Assembly (NCBI GenBank): GCA_009778235.1
Contig: WRKE01000189.1
Span: forward strand, 1 to 6,334
Direction of reading: 5' to 3'
Origin: Pseudomonadota bacterium
GTDB lineage: Bacteria > Desulfobacterota > Desulfobulbia > Desulfobulbales > Desulfobulbaceae
DNA: 6,334 nt
A program made the translations under genes and the position numbers. The notes under the pieces are model-generated. The model worked only from the letters and a program-made list of their open reading frames with translations. It ran no database searches and was not told where the DNA came from. Shown piece by piece: positions 1-6,334 of this stretch. Each line of letters opens with the position of its first letter. Positions within the stretch are counted from its first letter, which is position 1.

Positions 1-1199
1 GAGACGGTCAATTCGGCGAGCATGTTGGTGTAGCTGGCCAATTCATTGTCGTACCAGCCGTAAATGACCGCCTGGGTCAACGGTACCTCCAGGATGGGCT
101 GAGTGTTGCCGGACTCAAATTTGAAGTTCTTCAGGTTCTGCAGATTGACCTTGATGGTGGCCGTCCGGGTGTGGATTTCGGTGGACTCGATCACCACTGC
201 CGCCCTGGGCATGCCGATGATATCGGACGACACGTTCTGTTCCTTGGAAAACACCAGGTAGGGGCTGGTCTTGCCGTACTCCTCGTAGATCGAGTTCAAC
301 AGGCCGCGTTTGATTGGATTATCAAGCTCATCCTGGAGATTGAGGACCAATACGATCAGCGATCCAGAGGAGGTCGGGATGCGCACCGATTCGGCGATGA
401 AGCCGATGCCCTTCATCTCGGGGATGACCAGCCCCAGGGCCTTGGCGGCACCGGTGGTGGTCAGGATGATATTGTTGAGGATCGACCTGTTTTTGCGCAG
501 GTCCGAGGCGCCGGCGGCGGGCAGGCGGTCCAGCACCTCCTGGGAACCGGTGGCCGCGTGCACCGTGACCATCGATGCGGACAACATCCGGCCGGCCCCG
601 AAATGGTCAAGCAGCGGCTTGATCATGTAGGACAGACAGGTGGTGGTGCATGAGGCAGCGGAGATGATGTTGTGCCGGGACGGATCGTAATCGTCGTCGT
701 TGATGCCCATCACCGCGGTCACCGCGTCCTCGGGCATGTCAAGTCCCTTGGCCTGGATCTTGAAAGGAGCGGACACCATGACCTTCTCCGCCCCGGCCAG
801 GAGATGGCCGCGGACCGAGCCCTTGCCCTCGTCGGGGTCGGCGGTGGGGTCCTTGAAGGTGCCGGTGGCATCGACCACCAACCGCACCTGGTTGCCCTTC
901 CAGTCAATATCCTTGGGATTGCGCGCCTTGCGCAGGAAGGTCACCGGTATACCGTTGATGGTCACCGAGCCCTTCTCCTCGTTGAGATTCTCGATCACCC
1001 GGCCGCCCTTGAATCCGTGGAGGTACATGCCCAGCCGCCCATAGGTGGAATCTTTTTCGATGGCCGTGGCAATGTCCTCAAGCCCTCCGCCGACATTCCG
1101 GCCGAGGTTGACGACGATCTCCGAAAAATATTGACGGGAAACCTGATTCCATAAAGTAAGCTTGCCGATTCGTCCCAGGCCATTGAGTCCGAGTTTCAT
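1..1199 (-). CDS. gap: Glyceraldehyde-3-phosphate dehydrogenase, long divergent form, C-terminus cut by the window edge
   Basis: This enzyme interconverts glyceraldehyde 3-phosphate and 1,3-bisphosphoglycerate using NAD(P) and phosphate, in cytoplasmic glycolysis or gluconeogenesis. The minus strand is open for 399 codons from ATG at 1199. An AAGGAG ribosome binding site (1208-1213) lies 8 nt upstream. Visible motifs are the N-terminal NAD-binding NGLGRIGKL (residues 6-14), SCTTTC with catalytic Cys184, TVHAATGSQ with general-base His214, TTTGAAKA (247-254), the substrate-phosphate Arg273 and WYDNE (382-386). Most GAPDHs are 330-340 residues with the Cys near 150. This one carries about 30 extra residues before the Cys and about 25 more between VSSD (323-326) and WYDNE. 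The usual SCTTNC reads SCTTTC, and the NAD-ribose Asp of the usual IND motif is replaced in VVNLGR (29-34). By comparison with the family, only some 10-20 residues are missing at the left edge. The family call is secure; cofactor and physiological direction are not. Confidence 0.93.
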   Translation of the reverse strand, partial: MKLGLNGLGRIGKLTLWNQVSRQYFSEIVVNLGRNVGGGLEDIATAIEKDSTYGRLGMYLHGFKGGRVIENLNEEKGSVTINGIPVTFLRKARNPKDIDWKGNQVRLVVDATGTFKDPTADPDEGKGSVRGHLLAGAEKVMVSAPFKIQAKGLDMPEDAVTAVMGINDDDYDPSRHNIISAASCTTTCLSYMIKPLLDHFGAGRMLSASMVTVHAATGSQEVLDRLPAAGASDLRKNRSILNNIILTTTGAAKALGLVIPEMKGIGFIAESVRIPTSSGSLIVLVLNLQDELDNPIKRGLLNSIYEEYGKTSPYLVFSKEQNVSSDIIGMPRAAVVIESTEIHTRTATIKVNLQNLKNFKFESGNTQPILEVPLTQAVIYGWYDNELASYTNMLAELTV

Positions 1200-1239
1200 A
1201 GAGGATGCTCCTTTGCGGTTGGATTCAAAAGAAGAAATT

Positions 1240-1268
1240 GTTATATGCCAGAAAGATAAGTCCTTGTC
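1240..1268 (-). promoter_or_regulatory. Candidate promoter for the GAPDH gene
   Basis: Read on the minus strand, TATAAC (1240-1245) is a good -10 match and sits about 40 nt upstream of the GAPDH start codon. Upstream of it is CGGACA, which matches TTGACA at four positions but with a 19-nt spacer, longer than ideal. The surrounding sequence (1201-1260) is more AT-rich than the genes on either side, as expected for a promoter. This is a consensus match by eye only. Confidence 0.35.
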
Positions 1269-1357
1269 CGTTGTCCGGTTGGCGGGGCAAGCCGGCAGAG
1301 CTGCCTGCCGCTGTTGCCCATGCATCGAAAGCTGTGAAAGGCCAGAGGCATTGTCCG
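1264..1357 (+). repeat. Three copies of the heptamer TTGTCCG
   Basis: TTGTCCG occurs twice in direct tandem (1264-1277) and once more at 1351-1357, all on the plus strand within the divergent gap-sfsA spacer. The tandem pair overlaps the -35 zone of the candidate GAPDH promoter, and the third copy lies on the far side of the 1285-1319 hairpin. Repeated short words around a promoter can be regulator binding sites. Seven bases is short, so chance is not excluded. Confidence 0.35.
1285..1319. repeat. Imperfect inverted repeat / hairpin in the gap-sfsA intergenic region
   Basis: GGGCAA (1285-1290) pairs with TTGCCC (1314-1319), and CGGCAG (1293-1298) pairs with CTGCCG (1305-1310). These are separated by a small 2 x 3 internal loop and closed by a 6-nt apical loop, giving 12 base pairs in 35 nt. 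No T-run follows on either strand, so it does not look like an intrinsic terminator. It lies upstream of the candidate GAPDH promoter and about 180 bp upstream of sfsA. It could therefore be an operator, a protein-binding site or an RNA structure in a leader. The function is unknown. Confidence 0.55.
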
Positions 1358-1496
1358 ACGGTTACTGTTCGGGGCCAACAGCCTTGAGCCAATCGTTTTT
1401 CGATAACACATTCCTGTCGGAAACAATACATGATTTACGCAAGAAATTCCAGTTTCGCACCCCAATCATCCTCGTTCTTCCGGTATTGACGACGCC

Positions 1497-2216
1497 ATGC
1501 GCCTGCCGACCAACTGTCAGACCGGCACCCTGCAGCGGCGGTACAAACGGTTTCTGGCCGACATCCTTTTGGCTGACGGGCAATCCCTGACCGTCCACTG
1601 CCCCAATTCGGGCTCCATGCGCGGCTGTTCGACCCCGGGAAGCCCGGTGCTGATCAGCCGTTCCGACAATTCGCGGCGGAAATATCCCTGGACCCTGGAA
1701 ATGGTGCGGGAGAACGGCATCTGGATCGGGGTCCATACCGGGCGGACCAACCATCTTGTCCGGGAGGCGCTGGAAAGCGGGGTGATCGATGATTTCGGGT
1801 CCGTAAGTTTGATCACCCCGGAGGTGAAGGTTTCCGCCGGCAGCCGGTTGGATTTCCGGCTTGAAACCGCGGCCGGCACGGTTTACCTGGAGGTCAAGAA
1901 CTGCTCTCTGGCGGAAAACGGGGTGGCCCTGTTTCCCGATGCAATCACGGACCGCGGTGCCAAGCACCTGCGCGAATTGGCCCAACTGGCGGCCGACGGC
2001 CGCGGCGCGGCGGTACTGTTCTGCGTCCAGAGAAGCGATGCCGCCTGCTGCGCGCCGGCGGCGGTCATTGACCCGGTGTATGCCGATACCGTGGCCTGGG
2101 CGGCCAAGCGGGGCGTCCGCTTTCTTGCCTACCGGGCGGAAGTCAGCCCGCAGGCCATCATGATTTGCGAAAAAATCCCCTTTTATCCTGCAGGAGGCCT
2201 GGCGGATTGCCTATGA
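1497..2216 (+). CDS. sfsA: SfsA family protein (sugar fermentation stimulation protein homologue)
   Basis: The 239-residue product matches the SfsA family (COG1489) along its full length. E. coli SfsA is about 234 residues and was named for stimulating maltose metabolism. It binds DNA, and the family has a PD-(D/E)XK nuclease-like core; its true biochemical role is unsettled. Visible hallmarks are the N-terminal QRRYKRFLADI (13-23), HCPNSGSM (34-41), a core with Asp119 in RLDF and YLEVKN (130-135, providing Glu132-x-Lys134), FPDAITDRGAKHLREL (146-161) and the C-terminal LAYRAEVSPQ (210-219). ATG at 1497 is the only reasonable start, because the frame contains no upstream ATG, GTG or TTG before a TGA at 1431. 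No Shine-Dalgarno precedes it, which is unusual. It is divergent from the GAPDH gene and followed after 99 bp by queC on the same strand, with a likely separate promoter for queC between them. Confidence 0.93.
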   Translation: MRLPTNCQTGTLQRRYKRFLADILLADGQSLTVHCPNSGSMRGCSTPGSPVLISRSDNSRRKYPWTLEMVRENGIWIGVHTGRTNHLVREALESGVIDDFGSVSLITPEVKVSAGSRLDFRLETAAGTVYLEVKNCSLAENGVALFPDAITDRGAKHLRELAQLAADGRGAAVLFCVQRSDAACCAPAAVIDPVYADTVAWAAKRGVRFLAYRAEVSPQAIMICEKIPFYPAGGLADCL

Positions 2217-2221
2217 TATCA

Positions 2222-2250
2222 TTTACTATTTTTAATGCAAAAAATATTCT
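2222..2250 (+). promoter_or_regulatory. Candidate sigma-70-type promoter for queC
   Basis: TTTACT (2222-2227) and TATTCT (2245-2250) each match the -35 and -10 consensus at four of six positions and are spaced by exactly 17 nt. They lie in a sharply AT-rich stretch (about 2217-2280) immediately after the sfsA stop codon. The predicted leader is about 60 nt. I looked for a preQ1-type riboswitch in it and saw none. AT-richness makes chance matches more likely, so this is a candidate only. Confidence 0.45.
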
Positions 2251-2315
2251 TATTTTTTTCATTAAAATTCAATATGTTCATGTCACGACCTACTGCATTG
2301 GCAAGAGGAAATGAT

Positions 2316-3002
2316 ATGAAAGGACAACAAGCGGTGGTGCTGCTCAGCGGCGGGCTTGATTCGACCACGGTCCTGGCCATTGCCCGCTCCCGGGGCTTTG
2401 CCTGCAACTGTCTCAGTTTCCACTATGGCCAGCGCCAGGCCGTCGAGCTGGAACGGGCCCGAACCATTGCCCGGAACCTTGGCGCGGTCCGGCACCTGGT
2501 GCTGCGGGTGGAGCTTGACGCCATCGGCGGCTCGGCCCTGACCGCGGCCATCGAGGTGCCCAAGGATCGCTCTCTGGCTGAAATGGAACAGAGCATCCCG
2601 GTCACCTATGTGCCCGGCCGCAATATCATCTTCCTGGCCCATGCCCTTTCCTGGGCCGAGGTCCTGGGCGCGGCCGACATCTTTTTGGGCATCAACGCCA
2701 TCGACTACAGCGGCTATCCGGATTGCCGGCCCGAATTTTTAGAGGCCTTCGCCCAGATGGCCGCCCTGGGCACCAGGGCCGGAGTTGCCGGCACCCCGCT
2801 GCATCTGCATGCGCCGCTCATCCAGTTGAGCAAGAGGGAGATCATCCTTAAAGGAGTCGAACTGGGCGTGGACTACGGCCTGACCCATAGCTGCTACGAT
2901 CCGGTCGGCGAGCTGGCCTGCGGCCGGTGCGATGCCTGTCAACTACGGCTGCGGGGATTTAACGAGGCCGGGCTGATTGATCCGGCCCCATATGCCGCCT
3001 GA
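2316..3002 (+). CDS. queC: 7-cyano-7-deazaguanine (preQ0) synthase QueC
   Basis: QueC uses ATP and ammonia to convert 7-carboxy-7-deazaguanine to preQ0, the precursor of queuosine at the wobble position of GUN-anticodon tRNAs. The 228-residue product begins with the PP-loop ATP pyrophosphatase motif SGGLDS (11-16). It continues with SFHYGQR (34-40), YVPGRN (98-103), INAIDYSGYPDCR (126-138) and the C-terminal zinc site formed by Cys193, Cys202, Cys205 and Cys208 (HSCYD and CGRCDAC). These features and the length are standard for bacterial QueC, and no key residue is missing. ATG at 2316 is chosen because an AAGAGGAA ribosome binding site (2303-2310) ends 5 nt upstream, and translation from here starts just before the first beta strand. 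The same frame stays open to an ATG at 2235, but that adds 27 atypical residues from AT-rich DNA. No other queuosine gene is visible here. It converges on pyrC with 34 bp between. Confidence 0.96.
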   Translation: MKGQQAVVLLSGGLDSTTVLAIARSRGFACNCLSFHYGQRQAVELERARTIARNLGAVRHLVLRVELDAIGGSALTAAIEVPKDRSLAEMEQSIPVTYVPGRNIIFLAHALSWAEVLGAADIFLGINAIDYSGYPDCRPEFLEAFAQMAALGTRAGVAGTPLHLHAPLIQLSKREIILKGVELGVDYGLTHSCYDPVGELACGRCDACQLRLRGFNEAGLIDPAPYAA

Positions 3003-3036
3003 GTGAAGGCGGAAAACAATCCGGGAAAGGCGGCCT

Positions 3037-4311
3037 TCAGGCCAGCAGGCTATGGCGGATGGTGCCGTCGACCATGGTGAGGACCGCCCTGCCCTGAAGA
3101 GTCTGGCCTAAAAATGGGGAGTTGCGGCTTTTGGAGACCACCTGATCGGCGGTATAGACGAATTGGAGATCTGGATCGATCACGGTGATATCCGCCGCCG
3201 CGCCGGCGCTCAGCGTGCCGCCGCTAAGGCCTAGGATGGCCGCCGGCCTGGCTGAAAGCAGTTCCACCAGCCGCCGCTCGTCGATGATTCGGTCGCGCAC
3301 CAGGGCCAGGGTGAGCGGCAGGGCCGTTTCCAGACCGATGATGCCGTTGGCGGCCAGGTCGAATTCCACCTCCTTTTCCAGGATGGAATGGGGGGCGTGG
3401 TCGGTGGCAATGGCATCGAAGGTGGAGTCGGCCAGGGCCCGCCTGATCGCCTCCCGGTCCGCGGCGGACCGCAGCGGCGGATTCATTTTGGTGTTGGTGT
3501 CGTAATCCTGCACCGCCTCGTCGGTTAAGGTGAAGTAGTGGGGCGCTGTTTCGGCGCTTACCCGCACCCCCCGCCCCTTGGCCGCCCGGATGAGCTCCGT
3601 GGCCATGGCGGTGCTGACATGGGCGATATGCACCCGTGCCCCGGTGAGTTCGGCCAGGGCGATCTCCCGGTAGACCATAATCGCTTCGGCCGCGGCCGGG
3701 ATCCCTTTGAGACCGAGCCTGGTCGCCACCGGCCCTTCATGCATCACCCCGGCGCTGAGCGTGGCCTCTTCGCTGTGGGAAATCACCGGCAGACCGAAAT
3801 CCGAGGCGTACTCCATGGCGCGGCGCATCAGCTGGCTGTCGCGTACCGGTCGGCCGTCATCGCTCACCGCGACTATACCGGCCTGGCGCATCTCGCCGTA
3901 CTCCGCCAACTGCTTGCCCTCGCTGCCCAGGCTGATCGCCCCCACCGGGTAGACCCGGACCGCCGCCGCCGCCGCCCTGTCCATGATCATGGCGGTCACC
4001 GTCGCGCAATCATTGACCGGGTGGGTGTTGGGCATGCAGGCCACGCCGGTGAACCCCCCAGCCGCGGCCGCCCGCGCACCCGAGAGAATATCCTCCTTGT
4101 ATTCCTGGCCCGGCTCGCGCAAATGCACATGCATGTCGATCAGGCCCGGCACCACCCACAGTCCCTGGGCGTTGATTTCCGGCACATCGGGCGGGGTTGG
4201 CTGGTCCACCCCTTTGATCCGGCCGTCGACCACCAACAGGTCGGCGATCCGGTCGATATTGTTGACTGGGTCGATGATTCGGCCATTCTTGATGCACCAG
4301 GAAGCGCTCAT
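3037..4311 (-). CDS. pyrC: Dihydroorotase, class I
   Basis: Catalyses reversible cyclisation of N-carbamoyl-L-aspartate to L-dihydroorotate, the third step of de novo UMP synthesis, in the cytoplasm. The 424-residue length and motif spacing fit the class I (Bacillus/Aquifex-like) amidohydrolase family, not the shorter E. coli class II enzyme. Zinc and substrate residues are all visible: DMHVHLREPG with His61 and His63, the VSDDG Asp (151/152), His179 in ISHSEE, His231 in HIAHVST and Asp304 in ATDHAPH. NTKMNPPLR (273-281) is also conserved. With every ligand present it should be a catalytic enzyme and not an inactive DHOase-like subunit. ATG at 4311 is preferred: GAGGGG (4320-4325) sits 8 nt upstream. 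An in-frame GTG at 4320 would abut that site. It follows pyrB after 59 nt and is probably the last gene of the lepB-pyrB-pyrC transcript. Confidence 0.95.
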   Translation of the reverse strand: MSASWCIKNGRIIDPVNNIDRIADLLVVDGRIKGVDQPTPPDVPEINAQGLWVVPGLIDMHVHLREPGQEYKEDILSGARAAAAGGFTGVACMPNTHPVNDCATVTAMIMDRAAAAAVRVYPVGAISLGSEGKQLAEYGEMRQAGIVAVSDDGRPVRDSQLMRRAMEYASDFGLPVISHSEEATLSAGVMHEGPVATRLGLKGIPAAAEAIMVYREIALAELTGARVHIAHVSTAMATELIRAAKGRGVRVSAETAPHYFTLTDEAVQDYDTNTKMNPPLRSAADREAIRRALADSTFDAIATDHAPHSILEKEVEFDLAANGIIGLETALPLTLALVRDRIIDERRLVELLSARPAAILGLSGGTLSAGAAADITVIDPDLQFVYTADQVVSKSRNSPFLGQTLQGRAVLTMVDGTIRHSLLA

Positions 4312-4370
4312 CGGCAACACCCCTCAAGGAAAAGAGATCATTTTCAGCAAAAGAGCAGCGCAAACAAGGG

Positions 4371-5303
<933 letters not shown>

Positions 5304-5317
5304 ACAGCCTCCGAAGG

Positions 5318-5974
5318 TCAATGAACGGTATTGCCAATCCGGCTCCAGCGGATCGACCGGGGGCGCTCCAATGAGACCAGAGGGGTCTGTACGTCCCAGG
5401 ACCAGTAGATGATCCAGGCCTTGCCCCGGATTGCCTTGAGATCGACAAAGCCCCAGAAACGGCCGTCAAAGGAATTGTCGCGGTTGTCGCCCATGGCAAA
5501 GATCTTGTTGGCCGGCACGGTCACCGGACCGAAATTGTCGCGCGGATCAAGCGCGGCCGGATGAATGGTCGGATCCTTGAAAACCCCGTGGAGGTCTTCA
5601 AAGGGCTTGCCATTGATGAATATTTTTTTATCGCGGATTTCGACGATATCACCGGCCACGGCGATCACCCGCTTGATATAGTCAAGATCCGGGTCCTTGG
5701 GAAATTCGAAGACCACGATGTCGTTGGGCTGCGGGTCGGAAATCGGGATCAGGGTGGTGCCGGTGAAGGGCATCTTGATGCCGTAGATGAACTTGTTGAC
5801 CAGGAGGTGGTCACCGATCTGCAGGGTGGGCAGCATCGAGCCGGAAGGAATTTTGAAGGCCTGGATGATGAAGGTCCGGATGAACAAAGCCAGAAGCAGG
5901 GCGATGATGATCGCCTCGATATTTTCCCGGATAACGGATTTTTTGGGTTGTTGGGAAGCGTTGGTCACGACCAT
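5318..5974 (-). CDS. lepB: Signal peptidase I
   Basis: Membrane-bound serine protease that removes signal peptides from secreted proteins on the outer face of the inner membrane. The 218-residue product has a short charged N-terminus, one hydrophobic segment (about 20-38) and then the family boxes: IPSGSMLPTL with nucleophile Ser46, GDHLLVNK (54-61), DYIKRVIAVAGD with general-base Lys101, and GDNRDNSFDGRFWGFV (162-177). A single N-terminal membrane span and this size are common outside the enteric bacteria. The start is slightly uncertain: AGGA (5975-5978) directly abuts the ATG at 5974 but lies 6 nt before an in-frame GTG at 5968, which may be the true start (216 residues). A TTG at 6046 would add 24 unlikely residues. 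It is probably the first gene of a transcript continuing into pyrB 14 nt later, an arrangement with no obvious functional link. Confidence 0.95.
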   Translation of the reverse strand: MVVTNASQQPKKSVIRENIEAIIIALLLALFIRTFIIQAFKIPSGSMLPTLQIGDHLLVNKFIYGIKMPFTGTTLIPISDPQPNDIVVFEFPKDPDLDYIKRVIAVAGDIVEIRDKKIFINGKPFEDLHGVFKDPTIHPAALDPRDNFGPVTVPANKIFAMGDNRDNSFDGRFWGFVDLKAIRGKAWIIYWSWDVQTPLVSLERPRSIRWSRIGNTVH

Positions 5975-6017
5975 TCCTGTAAGTAGAAGACCAAATGAGT
6001 AAAAATCGAAGCAAGCA

Positions 6018-6046
6018 AGGCTACCCGATGGTTCGGTAAAATTCAA
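6018..6046 (-). promoter_or_regulatory. Candidate promoter for lepB-pyrB-pyrC
   Basis: On the minus strand TTGAAT (6041-6046) and TAGCCT (6018-6023) are separated by exactly 17 nt. The -35 matches well at TTGA; the -10 is weak, matching only three of six positions. A start near 6011 would give a leader of about 37 nt before lepB. This is the only gap longer than 60 bp upstream of these three genes, so a promoter is expected about here. Confidence 0.35.
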
Positions 6047-6059
6047 GCAGGTTTTATCG
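6034..6059. repeat. Inverted repeat overlapping the candidate lepB -35 element
   Basis: CGGTAAAA (6034-6041) and TTTTATCG (6052-6059) form an 8-bp inverted repeat with one mismatch (a G-T wobble on the plus-strand RNA) around a 10-nt spacer. It brackets the candidate -35 of the lepB-pyrB-pyrC promoter. The size, spacing and position fit a dimeric repressor operator. No T-run suggests a terminator for the upstream gene. No regulator is identifiable from the sequence. Confidence 0.35.
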
Positions 6060-6115
6060 GCACCGGGGCGGCCCTGCGGGTTCGCGGTATCTGTCCCGGG
6101 TCTCTGTTGTCTGGG

Positions 6116-6334
6116 CTAAGCCCGTTCCAGGTTGACAACACGCCTGCCGATCCGGTAGGCGCCGTTTTTCGCCAGCATCCGGCCGACCAGGGATTCGGGC
6201 ACATCGACCAGAGTGTGATTGGCCTCGAGCCGGATCTTGCCCAGTTGGCCGGAATTGACGCCGGAGTAGTGGGCCAGCGTGGCCACCACATGATTGACGG
6301 CGATGCCGTCGGCACGGCCGATGTCGAGCTTGAG
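6116..6334 (-). CDS. C-terminal fragment of a protein with a DbpA-type RNA-binding domain, probably a DEAD-box RNA helicase
   Basis: The minus strand is open from the right edge to TAG at 6116-6118 and encodes the last 72 residues of a protein that begins outside the window. The segment includes LDIGRADGIAVNHVVATLA, HYSGVNSGQLGKIRLEA, HTLVDVPESLVGRML and a terminal IGRRVVNLE strand. This pattern fits the DbpA RNA-binding domain found at the C-terminus of DbpA, CsdA and related DEAD-box helicases: an RRM-like fold with GRxDG, a central GxIxI-like strand and VEVP-like strand motifs. Such domains direct the ATPase core to structured RNA, for example rRNA during ribosome assembly. The helicase core itself is not visible, so which helicase it is cannot be said. 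It is in the same direction as lepB, 141 bp upstream of it. Confidence 0.72.
   Translation of the reverse strand, partial: LKLDIGRADGIAVNHVVATLAHYSGVNSGQLGKIRLEANHTLVDVPESLVGRMLAKNGAYRIGRRVVNLERA

Noticed and set aside
171..1154. Long plus-strand open frames (171-653, 672-1154) opposite the GAPDH gene
   Set aside because: They are antisense shadows of a clear GAPDH coding frame, with low-complexity Gly/His/Asp-rich composition and no recognisable domain.
1391..1405. ATCG-T5-CGAT as a terminator-like hairpin
   Set aside because: Only four base pairs, with the T-run in the loop and not after the stem.
1162..1590. Plus-strand 142-codon open frame spanning the gap-sfsA spacer
   Set aside because: It overlaps the 5' ends of both GAPDH and sfsA, has no ribosome binding site and resembles no protein family.
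1362..1985. Minus-strand 207-codon open frame opposite sfsA
   Set aside because: Antisense shadow of sfsA; the plus-strand product matches the SfsA family over its whole length.
2235..2315. N-terminal extension of QueC from ATG at 2235
   Set aside because: It would add 27 residues from AT-rich leader DNA, includes the candidate -10 region, and the ATG at 2316 has a good ribosome binding site and fits family length.
2251..2315. preQ1 riboswitch in the queC leader
   Set aside because: I could not find the short G-C stem plus A-rich tail pattern of class I or the paired elements of other classes.
3004..3039. Inverted repeat TGAAGGC / GCCTTCA at the queC-pyrC convergent junction as a bidirectional terminator
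   Set aside because: A 7-bp stem with a 22-nt loop and no T-run on either strand; too weak to call, although a terminator is expected about here.
6043..6315. Minus-strand 90-codon open frame near the right edge
   Set aside because: Trp/Pro-rich frame-shifted shadow of the DbpA-domain frame, which gives a recognisable domain and ends at 6116.

Overview
The window looks like chromosomal core sequence from a GC-rich Gram-negative bacterium, most plausibly a Desulfobacterota (deltaproteobacterial) lineage. This is inferred from the high-GC codon use, the lepB-pyrB-pyrC arrangement and the style of the proteins. No marker gene is present to prove it. There is no rRNA, tRNA, CRISPR array, transposase, integrase or phage gene, and nothing suggests a mobile region.

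Layout, left to right. (1) Positions 1-1199, minus strand: most of an unusually long, divergent glyceraldehyde-3-phosphate dehydrogenase, cut by the left edge just before its C-terminus. (2) Positions 1200-1496: a 297-bp divergent intergenic region with a candidate GAPDH promoter, a strong imperfect hairpin and three copies of TTGTCCG. (3) Positions 1497-2216, plus strand: sfsA. (4) A short, very AT-rich spacer with a candidate promoter, then queC at 2316-3002, plus strand. (5) A 34-bp convergent junction. (6) Positions 3037-5974, minus strand: a compact cluster transcribed in the order lepB, pyrB, pyrC. (7) A 141-bp spacer with a candidate lepB promoter overlapped by an inverted repeat. (8) Positions 6116-6334, minus strand: the last 72 residues of a protein with a DbpA-type RNA-binding domain, probably a DEAD-box RNA helicase.

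The genes are housekeeping in character. PyrB and PyrC perform consecutive steps of de novo pyrimidine synthesis (carbamoyl aspartate, then dihydroorotate) and are probably co-transcribed with the signal peptidase LepB. QueC makes preQ0 for queuosine-modified tRNA. GAPDH belongs to central carbon metabolism. SfsA is a conserved PD-(D/E)XK-fold-like protein of uncertain role.

I did not find a convincing new system. The items most worth a second look are the GAPDH (extra segments, altered active-site neighbourhood, loss of the usual NAD-ribose-binding Asp) and two intergenic inverted-repeat structures near promoters.
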